Of a DNA stretch of 39,781 bases, positions 1 to 8,357 are shown in pieces. This DNA comes from a virus. Location of the stretch: the IMG/VR virus record IMGVR_UViG_3300008448_000229, positions 1 through 39,781 of that record; one strand, written 5' to 3'. The stretch's first letter is position 1, and every line of letters begins with the position of its first letter. Below the pieces are notes generated by a model, which had not been told where the DNA came from, searched no databases, and worked only from the letters and a program-made list of their open reading frames with translations. Made by a program: the position numbers and the translations under genes.

Positions 1-114
1 AAGCCCGGTGACAAGGTTGAACTCCCATGTCCATGTCAGGGACGAGAGGGAAAACACCGGATGGCCCGCCACCACATAGACGGAGGCCGAAATCGTGTCC
101 TTGTTGACGACGCT
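1..114. repeat. Terminal direct repeat, left copy
   Basis: The first 114 bases are identical to the last 114 (39668-39781). The gp10-like gene continues in frame from base 1 to 39667, so the repeat is best read as assembly overlap of a circular or circularly permuted genome. A true terminal redundancy of fixed ends would not normally fall inside a structural gene. Confidence 0.95.
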
Positions 115-918
115 CTGGATCGCTCGTTCCACGTCCTTCGTGCTGACGCGGGTTGGCGTGTAGCCGTCCATCTTGCGCACGGTGCCGTCAGCGGCGACGA
201 AGATCAGAGGGCCATCCCAGCCGCTTTCAAAGCCCGCTATGGCGAATTGCGAGAGCAGCCCGACCGACACCACCTCCGAGCGGGTGAAGGGGAATGGCGA
301 CGTGCCCACGTTGCTGTAAATCTCGCAGGAGGCGTCCCCGAAGACGTAGACCTGCCGGCCATAGGCTACCAGCCGCGTGCCGCCATCGGGGTTGGCCTGG
401 CATTGCGTGAAGCTCAGCGGGTTGACCGTGACATCGTTGAGATCGGTCGCCCAGAACTGGCCCGAGCCGGTCAAGCCGACAATGTAGCCGTCCAGATTGG
501 CGACGCACTTCATCGAGGGCCAGTCAGTGTCCGCAAAGGCCGTAACCGCGCTCGATGACACGCTGTAGGTGTTGGACCCGTCGCACAGCACGACATCGGG
601 CGTCGGGCTCTTGTTGTTGCGAGCCCATGTGATGTTGTTGGTGCCCGCTACCGTGCCCGTCAGGGCGGTAATCACGGCGTTGGAGGTGATGGTGACCACC
701 GTGTCCTCAAAGGCCGCGTACAGCACGCCGCCATTGTTGAGGAAGCCGCGCGGGGTCGAGAGCGTCGTATCGCAGAACAGCGAGAAACCGGGGGACGCGC
801 GCCATGTCGGCACGCCCGCATCCACCTCGCAATAACAGTTGATGAGCCTGCCCTGGCCCTCGCCCGGCTGTTGGCCCGGTAGCGAGGATTTCGGGAAGGG
901 GATATCGACGGTGGCCAT
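1..918 (-). CDS. P22 gp10-like packaged-DNA stabilisation / tail hub protein, N-terminal part
   Basis: This holds the first 306 codons of a gene cut by the window edge; the remaining 165 codons, counting the stop, are at 39667-39173. Joined, the protein has 470 residues, close to the 472 of P22 gp10. P22 gp10 forms a hexamer that closes the portal channel after packaging and links gp4 to the needle and spikes. The sequence is beta-rich with propeller-like repeats such as GYIVGLTGSGQFWATDL and RQVYVFGDASCEIYSN, typical of the phage-stabilisation family. The ATG overlaps the stop of the gp4-like gene (TGATG), matching the P22 order gene 4 then gene 10. The family call rests on pattern, length and gene order. 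Confidence 0.85.
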   Translation of the reverse strand, partial: MATVDIPFPKSSLPGQQPGEGQGRLINCYCEVDAGVPTWRASPGFSLFCDTTLSTPRGFLNNGGVLYAAFEDTVVTITSNAVITALTGTVAGTNNITWARNNKSPTPDVVLCDGSNTYSVSSSAVTAFADTDWPSMKCVANLDGYIVGLTGSGQFWATDLNDVTVNPLSFTQCQANPDGGTRLVAYGRQVYVFGDASCEIYSNVGTSPFPFTRSEVVSVGLLSQFAIAGFESGWDGPLIFVAADGTVRKMDGYTPTRVSTKDVERAIQSVVNKDTISASVYVVAGHPVFSLSSLTWTWEFNLVTGL

Positions 919-1271
919 CAGAAGTAATCCACCTGCAACGTCTCGTAGGAGGGCCGCGTCGCCGTGATGCGGCGGATGACGTTCATGGCGTTCTGGCGGG
1001 CGTCGTCAGAGGGAGCGGGCAGGCCGAACTCGGCGGCGATATCCATGGCCAGCAGGGTGGAAATGCCCTGGTAAAGCTCGTCAGGGATTTCCTCGGCTGA
1101 GGTGTCGGTGCTGATGACCACGTTCGCCACTTGCAGCGCGCGCAGTTCCTCCAGCAGAGGCTCCAGCGCGCCCGACGCAATGGCCACGTCCTCAGCCGAG
1201 GCGACCTGACCGGAGCCAACCGCGCCGATCTTGACCAGCGCTCGGGTGAACAGCTCCGTTTGCGTTTTCAT
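918..1271 (-). CDS. P22 gp4-like head-to-tail adaptor
   Basis: A 117-residue, mostly helical protein. It begins MKTQTELFTRALVKIGAVG, the pattern of P22 gp4 and related adaptors (a helix with an AL.K.G core), then a long helix with EPLLEELRAL. P22 gp4 binds beneath the portal ring and starts tail assembly; it is longer (166 residues) and has a muramidase-like activity that cannot be claimed here. The position between capsid genes and the gp10-like gene supports the role. Its ATG overlaps the upstream stop and its own stop overlaps the gp10 start, so the three genes are translationally coupled. Confidence 0.7.
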   Translation of the reverse strand: MKTQTELFTRALVKIGAVGSGQVASAEDVAIASGALEPLLEELRALQVANVVISTDTSAEEIPDELYQGISTLLAMDIAAEFGLPAPSDDARQNAMNVIRRITATRPSYETLQVDYF

Positions 1272-1537
1272 CAGGCGCTCTTGCGCGGACGACCGCGCTT
1301 TTTGGGCTCCTGAACATAGCCGCTGCCAAGGGCGGCTAGCGCCGTCGCCTTGGGCTCGTCTTCGCCGGGTTCATCATCCTCGCGCTCGTAGTGCGAGTGG
1401 CCATCCAGCTTGGCGGTCATGAAAGGGTCGGAGACATCGGCCCACTCGTCGCGGGAGAACTCGACACCCATCCACATGAAGCGGTCGGGGCCGTCGAAGC
1501 CGTCCAGCGGGTCGCCAATGAAGCGATAACGGGGCAT
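1271..1537 (-). CDS. Small acidic protein with AT-hook-like C-terminus
   Basis: An 88-residue protein starting MPRYRFIGDP. I prefer this ATG because GAGG lies seven bases upstream; an ATG four codons earlier is also in frame but lies on the terminator edge. The N-terminal half is aromatic and acidic. The middle is a run of Asp and Glu, and the C-terminus ends KKRGRPRKS, which resembles an AT-hook and may bind DNA or be a basic tail. Small proteins of this type often sit between coat and adaptor genes in podophages. No function is claimed. Confidence 0.7.
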   Translation of the reverse strand: MPRYRFIGDPLDGFDGPDRFMWMGVEFSRDEWADVSDPFMTAKLDGHSHYEREDDEPGEDEPKATALAALGSGYVQEPKKRGRPRKSA

Positions 1538-1550
1538 GGGATACCTCATG

Positions 1551-1579
1551 AAAAAGGCGGCGCACCGAAGCGCGCCGCC
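1551..1579 (-). terminator. Rho-independent terminator inside the late operon
   Basis: On the minus strand an 8-bp GC stem (GGCGGCGC/GCGCCGCC) with an 8-base loop is followed by five T. It lies between the putative decoration gene and the small acidic gene. Full termination would silence gp4 and gp10, so it probably lowers expression after the abundant capsid genes or is read through. Confidence 0.75.
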
Positions 1580-1588
1580 CTACAGGGA

Positions 1589-2065
1589 TCAGGGGGTGAT
1601 GTAGTAGACGACGACCGAGAGCGTGCCGGCGGCGAAGGTCGCGGCGGTGGCAACGCAGTTGACGGTGATCGTGGTCTCGGCGGTGAACGCCTGCGGGCCA
1701 TCGGTGATGAGCTTGCCGCCGAGGGAGTAGTTGTAACCGCCCTCTGCCTTTACGCCGGCAACGGTGTCGGTGCCCTGCACGCCCAGATTGCCGAAGCCAT
1801 CGGGGTCAGCAGCCTCGACGCCGTTGGCAGCCCAGCCGATGTCGAGATCCAGCGTTTCCGTCGCGTTGGTGTCGAGATCGTCGGAGTAGACGCGCCCACC
1901 AACGACAACCGCGCCAGCCGGAACCTTGCACATCGCATAGACATCGTTTGCGACGGGGTTGGCCGCCACTTCGATGACGCCATAGGCGCAGTTGAGATTG
2001 CCCGCGCCCAGGCCCTTGTAGGTCGGGAAGGTCGAAGCCGCCCGCGTTGCAGTGAAAGTCGCCAT
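1589..2065 (-). CDS. Putative capsid decoration/stabilisation protein
   Basis: A 158-residue protein, starting MATFTATRAASTFPTYKG, rich in Ala, Val, Thr and Gly with alternating hydrophobic residues. This suggests an all-beta fold; it has no signal peptide or membrane segment. It lies 70 bases downstream of the major capsid gene and ahead of a terminator, so it would be made at levels like the coat protein. Genes in this slot often encode decoration proteins or head fibres. The role is inferred from position and composition; no family was firmly recognised. Confidence 0.6.
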   Translation of the reverse strand: MATFTATRAASTFPTYKGLGAGNLNCAYGVIEVAANPVANDVYAMCKVPAGAVVVGGRVYSDDLDTNATETLDLDIGWAANGVEAADPDGFGNLGVQGTDTVAGVKAEGGYNYSLGGKLITDGPQAFTAETTITVNCVATAATFAAGTLSVVVYYITP

Positions 2066-2134
2066 TGTGGTTCTCCAAAAACGCGAACAGCCCCGGTTAA
2101 GGGGCCGCTCGCATCAAGTTTCAGGGGGTGAGGA

Positions 2135-3232
2135 TCAGGCCAGGCCAGCGGTCGCGAAGTATCCGCTCACAACCCCGTGATCTTTGAGATCGTCGCGATC
2201 AGCAGAGCCGGAGCCGAACTGCATCTTGTTGATGCCGTAGATCGCTTCGATGGCGACGCCGTGCTTGTCGCCGTAGTCGAAGTCCTCCTGCTTGGAGGTC
2301 CAGCGCTTGGCATACGCCGCACCGACCGCCTGCGCGCCGCAGAGATACGCGCCGACGACGCGGGCCGAGCTGTTGCCGACCAGACCGAAGTCCCACTCGG
2401 TGACAGCCTGCTCGATCTGCTTGACGATGACGCCATCCCAGAGGAGGTCGCCGCCTTCGAACAGACGCTCGTTCTCCATCTGGAGCGACACTTCACGCTG
2501 AGCCTGCGTGATCGTGGTGTCGGCCTTCAGATCGTTGAAGGCGTAGGGGTGAGCGTACAGGATGAAGTAGCGACGCCCGTTCTTCACCGACCGGATGGGG
2601 CGGATCAGGGGGTTGGCGACGGTCTCCGCGATGGTCTTCATCTTGGAGATGGCAGCCGCCGTCAGCTTGTCGGCGGTGGTGTCCACGTTCAGCAGCGAGG
2701 CCGAGTGGTCGTTGGCCGAGTTGTTCGAGCGCAGAGCGCCAAACAGCACGCGGTCAGCGTTGTCCACCAGCCAGGCGTCCTTGGTGGCTTCCGACGCCGA
2801 GGCGTAGCGGGTGCCGTTGAATGACGAGAGGGCGCGGATGATCAGATCTTCCGTGTCCTTCAGGCTCCACTCCTTGAGGGTGTACTTGGCAGCCTCGCGG
2901 AGAGAGATGGCGCTGAACTGCTCGTCCAGTTCCGCCACGCGGACGCCGTTGCGGCGCTTGGTGACGGCGACTTCGAACGAGCGGGACGCCATGTCCTCCT
3001 CGTTGCCTTCCAGCGTGGAGGTGCCGGTGACAGCGTCGTTGGTCAGGCGGTTGACGAGCGCGAAATTGACGCGGTCGCCGGGCTTCTTCATCAGGTTCTC
3101 TTTGACCTGAATGATGGACATCTCGCCGGTGCCCATTTCGCCAGCGAAACGGTTTTCGGTGAGGTACTCTACGAAGAACTTCTCGTCCCACTGTTCGACA
3201 GTGAGGCCGGTGGAAACGCGGGTATCGGCCAT
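2135..3232 (-). CDS. Major capsid protein (N4-gp56 / Phage_capsid_3 type)
   Basis: A 365-residue protein that should form the icosahedral shell. It begins MADTRVSTGLTVEQWDEKFF, then EYLTENRFAGEMGTGEMSII and KKPGDRVNFALVNRL. These are hallmarks of the N4-gp56 (HK97-fold) capsid family: an early WDEKFF.EY segment, a GDRV.F strand, and a C-terminal receptor-like GAYLCGAQAVGAAYAKRW segment. P22 coat belongs to another family, so the capsid module differs from the rest of the P22-like set. It follows the scaffold gene, from which a terminator separates it. The start ATG lies at the expected N-terminus. Confidence 0.88.
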   Translation of the reverse strand: MADTRVSTGLTVEQWDEKFFVEYLTENRFAGEMGTGEMSIIQVKENLMKKPGDRVNFALVNRLTNDAVTGTSTLEGNEEDMASRSFEVAVTKRRNGVRVAELDEQFSAISLREAAKYTLKEWSLKDTEDLIIRALSSFNGTRYASASEATKDAWLVDNADRVLFGALRSNNSANDHSASLLNVDTTADKLTAAAISKMKTIAETVANPLIRPIRSVKNGRRYFILYAHPYAFNDLKADTTITQAQREVSLQMENERLFEGGDLLWDGVIVKQIEQAVTEWDFGLVGNSSARVVGAYLCGAQAVGAAYAKRWTSKQEDFDYGDKHGVAIEAIYGINKMQFGSGSADRDDLKDHGVVSGYFATAGLA

Positions 3233-3275
3233 GATGGCGGTCCTTTGAGGATGAAGGACGCCTGCTCCCGCTCAT

Positions 3276-3300
3276 AAAAAAACCCGCCGGTGAGGGCGGG
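3276..3300 (-). terminator. Terminator between scaffold and capsid genes
   Basis: The minus strand reads CCCGCC-CTCACC-GGCGGG followed by seven T. The 18-base hairpin is identical to the plus-strand terminator after the repressor (17573-17590). Lying just ahead of the capsid gene, it could act as an attenuator, or a promoter for the capsid gene may lie in 3233-3275. Confidence 0.8.
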
Positions 3301-3304
3301 TTGC

Positions 3305-4117
3305 TTACTTGCGGTTGAAGATGTCCTGAAGGGGCGTTGGCCCGCTCCAAGCCGGTCCTGATCGGTTTCCGACATTGCGAGCGGCTGCGAAGTTCGAAGG
3401 CATCACCGGAGCGGGCTGATTGCCGGCTGGGGCTCCGCCTCCCTGAATTTCGGCCATCACCTGGGCGCGGATTTCGGCCTCTTTCTGAGCCCGCCATGCG
3501 GCAGGGTCAGCGCCGATCTCGCTCATGGTGCTGGTATGCTGATGCCACTCGACAGCGGCAGCGTAAGGGTTGGGGCTGGCATTGATCCGGCGATGGATTT
3601 CCGGGTCGATTTGGCCTGTCGCAGCGGCGCGGTTGAACGCCTCCTCCGCTTCCTTGACGATGCCGGGCTGTTCCCTGAATTGTATCTCGGCCACACTTCG
3701 CGCCATGGCGAGCATCTGCTGTTGCAGAGGGCTGACCATTTCCATTGCCTGCGAGCGAACGAAGGCGTTGGGATCGTCCCAGATTTCAGGCGCAGGAGCC
3801 GCCGCAGGCTGAGCCTGCTTCGGAACGACCGCCGTCATGATCTGGCTGAAGCGCTGCTCCCACTGAGCGTTCTGCTGTTCGAGCTTCGTCTGAAACTCGG
3901 CAACCTGCTCGGTGTACCGCTTGACCTTGCTCCGCTCCGCATGAAGCGCTGCGAGTGGGACTTTCCCCGTCTCGTCAGCTTGCGGCTCGGCATCGGAAGA
4001 CGGCTCGGGCTGGCCTTGCGGCTGCTCCCGCGTCGTCTCAGGCGTTGCGGTGGGGGTGGCTTGGGGCTCAGACGCAGGTGCGCCTTCCCCGGAGAGAATG
4101 CTTTCCAGAGTGGACAT
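3305..4117 (-). CDS. Scaffolding protein
   Basis: A 270-residue, highly charged, Gln/Glu/Pro/Ala-rich protein. The N-terminus is disordered and proline-rich (residues 10-50). A coiled coil at about 55-100 contains KVPLAALHAERSKVKRYTEQ. Further helices follow, then a basic, Asn-rich C-terminus ending in IFNRK. This layout is usual for internal scaffolds, which guide coat assembly and leave before packaging; the basic C-terminal helix usually contacts coat. Its place between portal and coat matches P22 gene 8. There is no catalytic signature. Confidence 0.85.
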   Translation of the reverse strand: MSTLESILSGEGAPASEPQATPTATPETTREQPQGQPEPSSDAEPQADETGKVPLAALHAERSKVKRYTEQVAEFQTKLEQQNAQWEQRFSQIMTAVVPKQAQPAAAPAPEIWDDPNAFVRSQAMEMVSPLQQQMLAMARSVAEIQFREQPGIVKEAEEAFNRAAATGQIDPEIHRRINASPNPYAAAVEWHQHTSTMSEIGADPAAWRAQKEAEIRAQVMAEIQGGGAPAGNQPAPVMPSNFAAARNVGNRSGPAWSGPTPLQDIFNRK

Positions 4118-4234
4118 CAGATTTCCTGTTTACGTGTGGATCACGAAGCGCCCGGAGCCCGGCGACAGCATCCCGTTAGTGAGGTGGGACAAAGCCTCTG
4201 ACGCCCGTTGAGCCCGGCGACGGCTATCCAGCGA
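4118..4234. other. Portal-scaffold spacer with a 12-bp direct repeat
   Basis: This 117-base non-coding gap holds two exact copies of GAGCCCGGCGAC (4155-4166 and 4210-4221), 55 bases apart. No terminator or convincing small gene is seen. The minus-strand end carries the scaffold ribosome site (AGGAAAT). Confidence 0.5.
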
Positions 4235-6196
4235 TCAAGCCCCGAAGGACTGTTCCGCCTTCATTCGTGATGCCTCGGCCTGCTGCGCCGCCTGCTGGGG
4301 AGCCAGCATGGTTTCGACGCCGACTTGCTCGGCCCTGGCATAATTGAGAACGGCGGCGCTCTGCTTCTGCTCTGCGCTCGCCATGGTTTCCATCAACTCG
4401 GCCTGTGTTGGGCCGGGGTCGATCTGCTGCGGCTGCTGGCCTTCGGGCATCATCGCCTTCTGCGCCTGCGCCATCTTCAACTGCGCCGCTGCCTGCTCGT
4501 TGGCGACCTTGGCCTGAGCCATCTGCATTTCGAGCTGCTTCATCTGCTGCTGAAGCTGGGCGACCTCGGGCGGAGGCTGCTTCGCCTCGTCCATCGCCGC
4601 CATCACCTGTTCCTTGTTCTTCAGGTTGGGCATGGCAGCCACGATGGCGCGGAACGGCATTTCGCCGTTGGCGTCCATCTTCTTCAGCTCGACAAGGCTC
4701 TGGAACTGCTCAAGCTGCGGGGTCAGCCCGTCCGGTGCGTCGTCAATGATGATGTCGCAGTCCAGTTCGGCAATGCTGGCGACCGTGCCGGCGATCTTGT
4801 CGGGGTTCTGCGCCTTCAGCATCTCGGCCTGGTCGGGCGGGATGTTGAGGCCAAGCCACTTCACGTTGCGCTCGTCGTCGGTGACGCGCACCCACTTCTC
4901 AGCCGTCCAGAACTGCCGGATGCGATACCAGATCGCGCGGAACACCCGCACGTCCATGTCCCGCAGGCTGTCCATGATCGGCGCGACTTCCATTGCCCCG
5001 CCCTGCTGGCTGGCGATGATGGCCTTGCCCGACGCCGCCGACTTCTGGAGCGCATTACCCTGCAACGCGATATTGCCGGCCATCATGTCGATCTCGCCCT
5101 TGGCCTCCTGCAAGAGCTGCATATGGCCCTGCGCAAGATCCACGCGGGTTTCCGACATCACCTTGTCGAAGAAGCCAGGGTTGACCTTCATCACGCCATC
5201 GGGGCGAGCCTTCTCCCTGCGGAACAGCTCGACATCCTGGATTGCGCCGTCCTCGTAGGTCGTCTGGTTGACGTTCAGAAGGTGAAGGGCCTTCGACCGA
5301 CGCTTGTTGATCTCGTCCTGAATGGAAATCATCTCGCGAACCAAGCCGTAACGCTCGTTCTCGCGGTTCACATAGGCCGAGCCGAACACAAGCTCGCAGT
5401 CGCTCTCGCCCTTGTCGGTGACGTACGGCGACGGGCCAGCCTTCAGGATGCCGCCCTTCGTGAACTCGGCAAAGTGCCACTGGCCCTGCTTCTTGATCCA
5501 CATGAAGACAATGCGAACGCGCTTGCGCTTCTTGTCAGCCCAGACGCGGAACTTCGGCTTGTCGTCATAGGTGTCGGAGATCGAGGCCGCGTCCATCGTG
5601 GTATTGAGCGCCTCAACGGCGTCGGGATATTCCGCTGCCGCCTCGTCAAAGTCCTTCCAGATCACGCCGCCGAGGTAGCCGGCATCCGAGAAGTCAGGCT
5701 CCGAGGAATGCGGGTCGTAAAACATGCGATCCCAGGCCACGCGGTTCAGCGTGATCTCCATGTCGCCGTTCGGCCCCTGCTTCACGCCGACGCGGTAGCC
5801 GCCCATGCCCTCAACCAGCAGGTTGTCGAACACGCGCGAGCGGAGCTGGTCGAAGCGCTCGGTCTCGGCCACATAGCGGAGAGCCTGCTGCACGCCGTCT
5901 GCATCTGCCTCATGGCGAGGGGTACGCGGCATGGCGCGGGGGTCGACCCGCTGGCTCATCTCGTAGCCGATCAGGAAGTCACGCTTGCGCTTGATCCGGT
6001 TGGCAATCGTCACCGGCTGCTTGCGCTTGTTCAGTTCCTTGATCTCGGCAGCGGTGTACTGAATGTTGTCGACGTAATCGCGGTCGCGCTCGGAAAGCTG
6101 GCGGGACGAGACAGTCGCATCCTCTGCCGTCTCAAACATTTCGACCAGATCGGCCACGTCAAGCAGGTTCGCGGTCTGGGGCTGGTCAGTGACCAT
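4235..6196 (-). CDS. Portal protein, P22 type
   Basis: A 653-residue protein that should form the dodecameric channel through which DNA enters and leaves the head. It shares the P22-type portal pattern: DRDYVDNIQYTAAEI near the N-terminus, then KRKRDFLIGYEMSQRVDPR, DNLLVEGMGGYRVGV, NRVAWDRMFYDPHS, and the C-terminal helical barrel region rich in Gln (VAQLQQQMKQLEMQMAQAK). P22 gp1 is 725 residues. I start at MVTDQPQ because GGGAGG lies about eight bases upstream; in-frame ATGs at 6214 and further upstream lack a ribosome site or lie within the large terminase gene. It follows TerL with a 17-base gap. Confidence 0.93.
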   Translation of the reverse strand: MVTDQPQTANLLDVADLVEMFETAEDATVSSRQLSERDRDYVDNIQYTAAEIKELNKRKQPVTIANRIKRKRDFLIGYEMSQRVDPRAMPRTPRHEADADGVQQALRYVAETERFDQLRSRVFDNLLVEGMGGYRVGVKQGPNGDMEITLNRVAWDRMFYDPHSSEPDFSDAGYLGGVIWKDFDEAAAEYPDAVEALNTTMDAASISDTYDDKPKFRVWADKKRKRVRIVFMWIKKQGQWHFAEFTKGGILKAGPSPYVTDKGESDCELVFGSAYVNRENERYGLVREMISIQDEINKRRSKALHLLNVNQTTYEDGAIQDVELFRREKARPDGVMKVNPGFFDKVMSETRVDLAQGHMQLLQEAKGEIDMMAGNIALQGNALQKSAASGKAIIASQQGGAMEVAPIMDSLRDMDVRVFRAIWYRIRQFWTAEKWVRVTDDERNVKWLGLNIPPDQAEMLKAQNPDKIAGTVASIAELDCDIIIDDAPDGLTPQLEQFQSLVELKKMDANGEMPFRAIVAAMPNLKNKEQVMAAMDEAKQPPPEVAQLQQQMKQLEMQMAQAKVANEQAAAQLKMAQAQKAMMPEGQQPQQIDPGPTQAELMETMASAEQKQSAAVLNYARAEQVGVETMLAPQQAAQQAEASRMKAEQSFGA

Positions 6197-6213
6197 CTCT
6201 TGACCCTCCCTCA

Positions 6214-7707
6214 TCAGACCACTTTCCATGTGTCGCTGTCCTCTGTGTCTCGCTTGCGGTCCCATCGGTCGCGGGCCGGCTTGTCTTTCGACCGGGTCGG
6301 CGGCGTCCACGGGCGGGACATGCAGGCGTAGCGCGCCTCGTCAGCCACGTGGTCTTCGCTGGCGGTGTCGATGTCTTCCATGCGCTTGGGGTCGTGCGGC
6401 AGGCTCGGGACCGTCCTGATGAAGTCCCGGCACGTGTCGAAGACGTAGAGCATTGGGGTTCCGACAGCGCCGGCCACGCCACCAGAGCCCTTCAAGCGCT
6501 GGCGCATTTCATCCCAGCCGCCCATGGCACCGTTGCCAGAGACGCGCTTGTTATCCGCAGGGCGGAAGAAAACCTTGTTGCGGGCGAATATCTCCGACCG
6601 GGCTGGCCCGCCGTCCTCAGAGAAAATTGCTGGGTCAGCGACAGAATAGGCGAACACCTCACCCACATCACGCTCGATGATGCCGCGCGCCACTTCCTCA
6701 GTCGTGAGCTTCAGGCCCTTCTTCGGCCCTGATGCGCCATACCATTCGCGATACCGGATCAAGGCACCGCGAGGGATCTTGCCGTGGTCGTCTCCGGCCA
6801 CAGCCCACCATCCGACAGAGAACGGAGACGCAGAGCCCCAATCGAACGAGCGGAACTTCAGCCAGTCGTGAGGAATGGCAAACGGCGGCACGACATGCTT
6901 GGCGCTATTCCAGCAGTCGAAGAACGCGCCCTCGACAACATCCCAATCGCCTTCAAGCCACGCCTTGACCAGCGCCGCCGAGCCAGCCCGAAACAGGTTG
7001 GCGACATAGCGCGGGTCATTGTTCAGCAGCTCGGGGTTATCCGAGAGCTTGGCCGGGATGAAGACGCGGCTGCTTTCAATCTCCTGCCCGTTGAACGGGT
7101 TGATGAACCGCTCCTTGACGATCCGATAAGCGCCCGCATCGATGTAGCGGTCTTTCACCCAGGTGTGGCCAGGCCCGCCGGGATTGCATGTCGCCCGAAA
7201 CCCCGTAGGCACACCCGCCGCAGAGCGCAGCGTCGCCTTCAGCTTGTCGAGCGGGCCAGGGTCTGGGAACTGTGTCAGCTCCTCGACATAAACCCGCGTG
7301 TAATCGTGGCCCTGGTAATTGTCCGCGTCCGCATCGCGCTCCAGATAGCGGAAATACAGGATGGCCCCGTTAGGCCAGACGAACCGTGACTTCTGCTCCT
7401 GCCACACCGCGCCGAGCGGCTTGTACAGCCTCTTAGCGCGTTCAATGGTCGGTCCTAGCGCAATCAGCGTGCGCCGAATAAACAGGCCCTTGGCATCCGC
7501 CCCATAGCGCTTGGCGTGGATAGCCCATTCGCCCAGCGATGCGTCTGTCTTGCCGCCACCGCGAGCGCCGCCGTAGCACACCTCGAACACAGGGCACGTG
7601 ACGAACGAAGCCTGTGGCCCCGCTTGAGGCCGCCAGACAATGTTAGTGAGCGGCTGGGTGAGCGGCGGCCCATTCTTCTTCTGAAGCGGGCTGATCGCTA
7701 ACGTCAT
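6214..7707 (-). CDS. Terminase large subunit
   Basis: A 497-residue packaging motor. The N-terminal ATPase has Walker A GGARGGGKT at 46-54 and Walker B VYVEEL at 139-144, with the catalytic Glu after the strand. The C-terminal RNase H-fold nuclease shows FDWG (Asp289), ADPAIF (Asp358) and DHVADEARY (452-460), the expected acidic triad region. It translocates DNA through the portal and cuts concatemers. Together with the circular map, headful packaging is likely. Its 5' end overlaps the small terminase gene by 65 bases; no better start was found further in. Confidence 0.95.
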   Translation of the reverse strand: MTLAISPLQKKNGPPLTQPLTNIVWRPQAGPQASFVTCPVFEVCYGGARGGGKTDASLGEWAIHAKRYGADAKGLFIRRTLIALGPTIERAKRLYKPLGAVWQEQKSRFVWPNGAILYFRYLERDADADNYQGHDYTRVYVEELTQFPDPGPLDKLKATLRSAAGVPTGFRATCNPGGPGHTWVKDRYIDAGAYRIVKERFINPFNGQEIESSRVFIPAKLSDNPELLNNDPRYVANLFRAGSAALVKAWLEGDWDVVEGAFFDCWNSAKHVVPPFAIPHDWLKFRSFDWGSASPFSVGWWAVAGDDHGKIPRGALIRYREWYGASGPKKGLKLTTEEVARGIIERDVGEVFAYSVADPAIFSEDGGPARSEIFARNKVFFRPADNKRVSGNGAMGGWDEMRQRLKGSGGVAGAVGTPMLYVFDTCRDFIRTVPSLPHDPKRMEDIDTASEDHVADEARYACMSRPWTPPTRSKDKPARDRWDRKRDTEDSDTWKVV

Positions 7708-8047
7708 GGTTGATGTTCACGTTCTCGGAGCGCTCGACAAACATGCCGATCTCTTTGCCGATGAGCTGAAGCGCTTGGTTGCTGGGGCCGATGTCGCCCT
7801 GCTTCTTTGCCTGCGAGGCATTATCGACTAGCTGCTCAAGCACCCATTCACGGCTGATGACGACATTTGCCGCAGCCCGTTCTTGCAGTTCTGCAAGGCG
7901 AGCCTGGACGTTCACATTTGTTGACAGGCGCGATGCTGCGGATCTGCTCTCGCCATATCCCGCCGCAACATAGGCTTCGCTCGCGCTCTTGCCCTTGGCT
8001 AGCTCTTGGGCGAAGCGCTCATGGCGGGGGTTTTCAAGCGCCGGCAT
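7643..8047 (-). CDS. Terminase small subunit (Terminase_2 type)
   Basis: A 134-residue DNA-recognition subunit of the packaging enzyme. It begins MPALENPRHERFAQELAKGK, then SASEAYVAAGYGESRSAASR, the N-terminal HTH of the Terminase_2 family (NPRHE.FA......S..EAY..AGY). A helical oligomerisation segment and an acidic tail ending EEWAAAHPAAH follow. I place the start here, not at the earlier in-frame codon 46 residues upstream, because the family begins at this point. The gene overlaps the upstream mini-gene by 14 bases and TerL by 65. Confidence 0.92.
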   Translation of the reverse strand: MPALENPRHERFAQELAKGKSASEAYVAAGYGESRSAASRLSTNVNVQARLAELQERAAANVVISREWVLEQLVDNASQAKKQGDIGPSNQALQLIGKEIGMFVERSENVNINHDVSDQPASEEEWAAAHPAAH

Positions 8048-8189
8048 TATCCGCCAACCATTTCTCGGCAACCTTACGAGCCGCTTCTTTCGTCTCAGGC
8101 CGATACCAGACCGCGAAGCCTGAACCCCCAACGCTCGCCATGAAGCAGCCTTCGCCTGGAAACTCGGTTGAGGGGCGGTCCTCAACCAT
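8034..8189 (-). CDS. Mini-gene, 51 residues
   Basis: Reads MVEDRPSTEFPGEGCFMASV, then GGSGFAVWYRPETKEAARKV and an amphipathic helix ending DNAGA. It is below the usual length cut-off but sits tightly in the operon: its ATG overlaps the upstream stop (TGATG) and its end overlaps the small terminase start by 14 bases. The form (short beta hairpin then helix) is that of many small phage proteins. Function unknown. Confidence 0.65.
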   Translation of the reverse strand: MVEDRPSTEFPGEGCFMASVGGSGFAVWYRPETKEAARKVAEKWLADNAGA

Positions 8190-8353
8190 CAGCTTGCCAC
8201 CGTCATCCCGGCCTTGAGAAACTTCAGGACGCGCTCGGCTTCCTTGACAACCTCTTGAGGGAGGGTTTCGGGAGGCATGCGCTTGTCTGCGAGGCTGAGG
8301 GCCTGCTGGCGAGCCTGGGCTTCCTGCTGGGCGATGATCTGCTCTGGGGTCAT
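8189..8353 (-). CDS. Mini-gene, 54 residues, helical
   Basis: Reads MTPEQIIAQQEAQARQQALS, then LADKRMPPETLPQEVVKEAE and a helix ending KAGMTVAS. It is almost entirely helical with Gln/Ala-rich repeats. The start lies five bases after the upstream gene's stop. The stop overlaps the next ATG (TGATG). The unbroken coupling chain makes it a likely real gene. Function unknown. Confidence 0.65.
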   Translation of the reverse strand: MTPEQIIAQQEAQARQQALSLADKRMPPETLPQEVVKEAERVLKFLKAGMTVAS

Positions 8354-8357
8354 GGTG

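Noticed and set aside
4325-6331. 668-codon plus-strand frame opposite the portal gene
   Set aside because: It is a frame shadow of a GC-rich gene: Leu/Arg/His-rich, no family pattern, and the minus frame is a clear portal protein.
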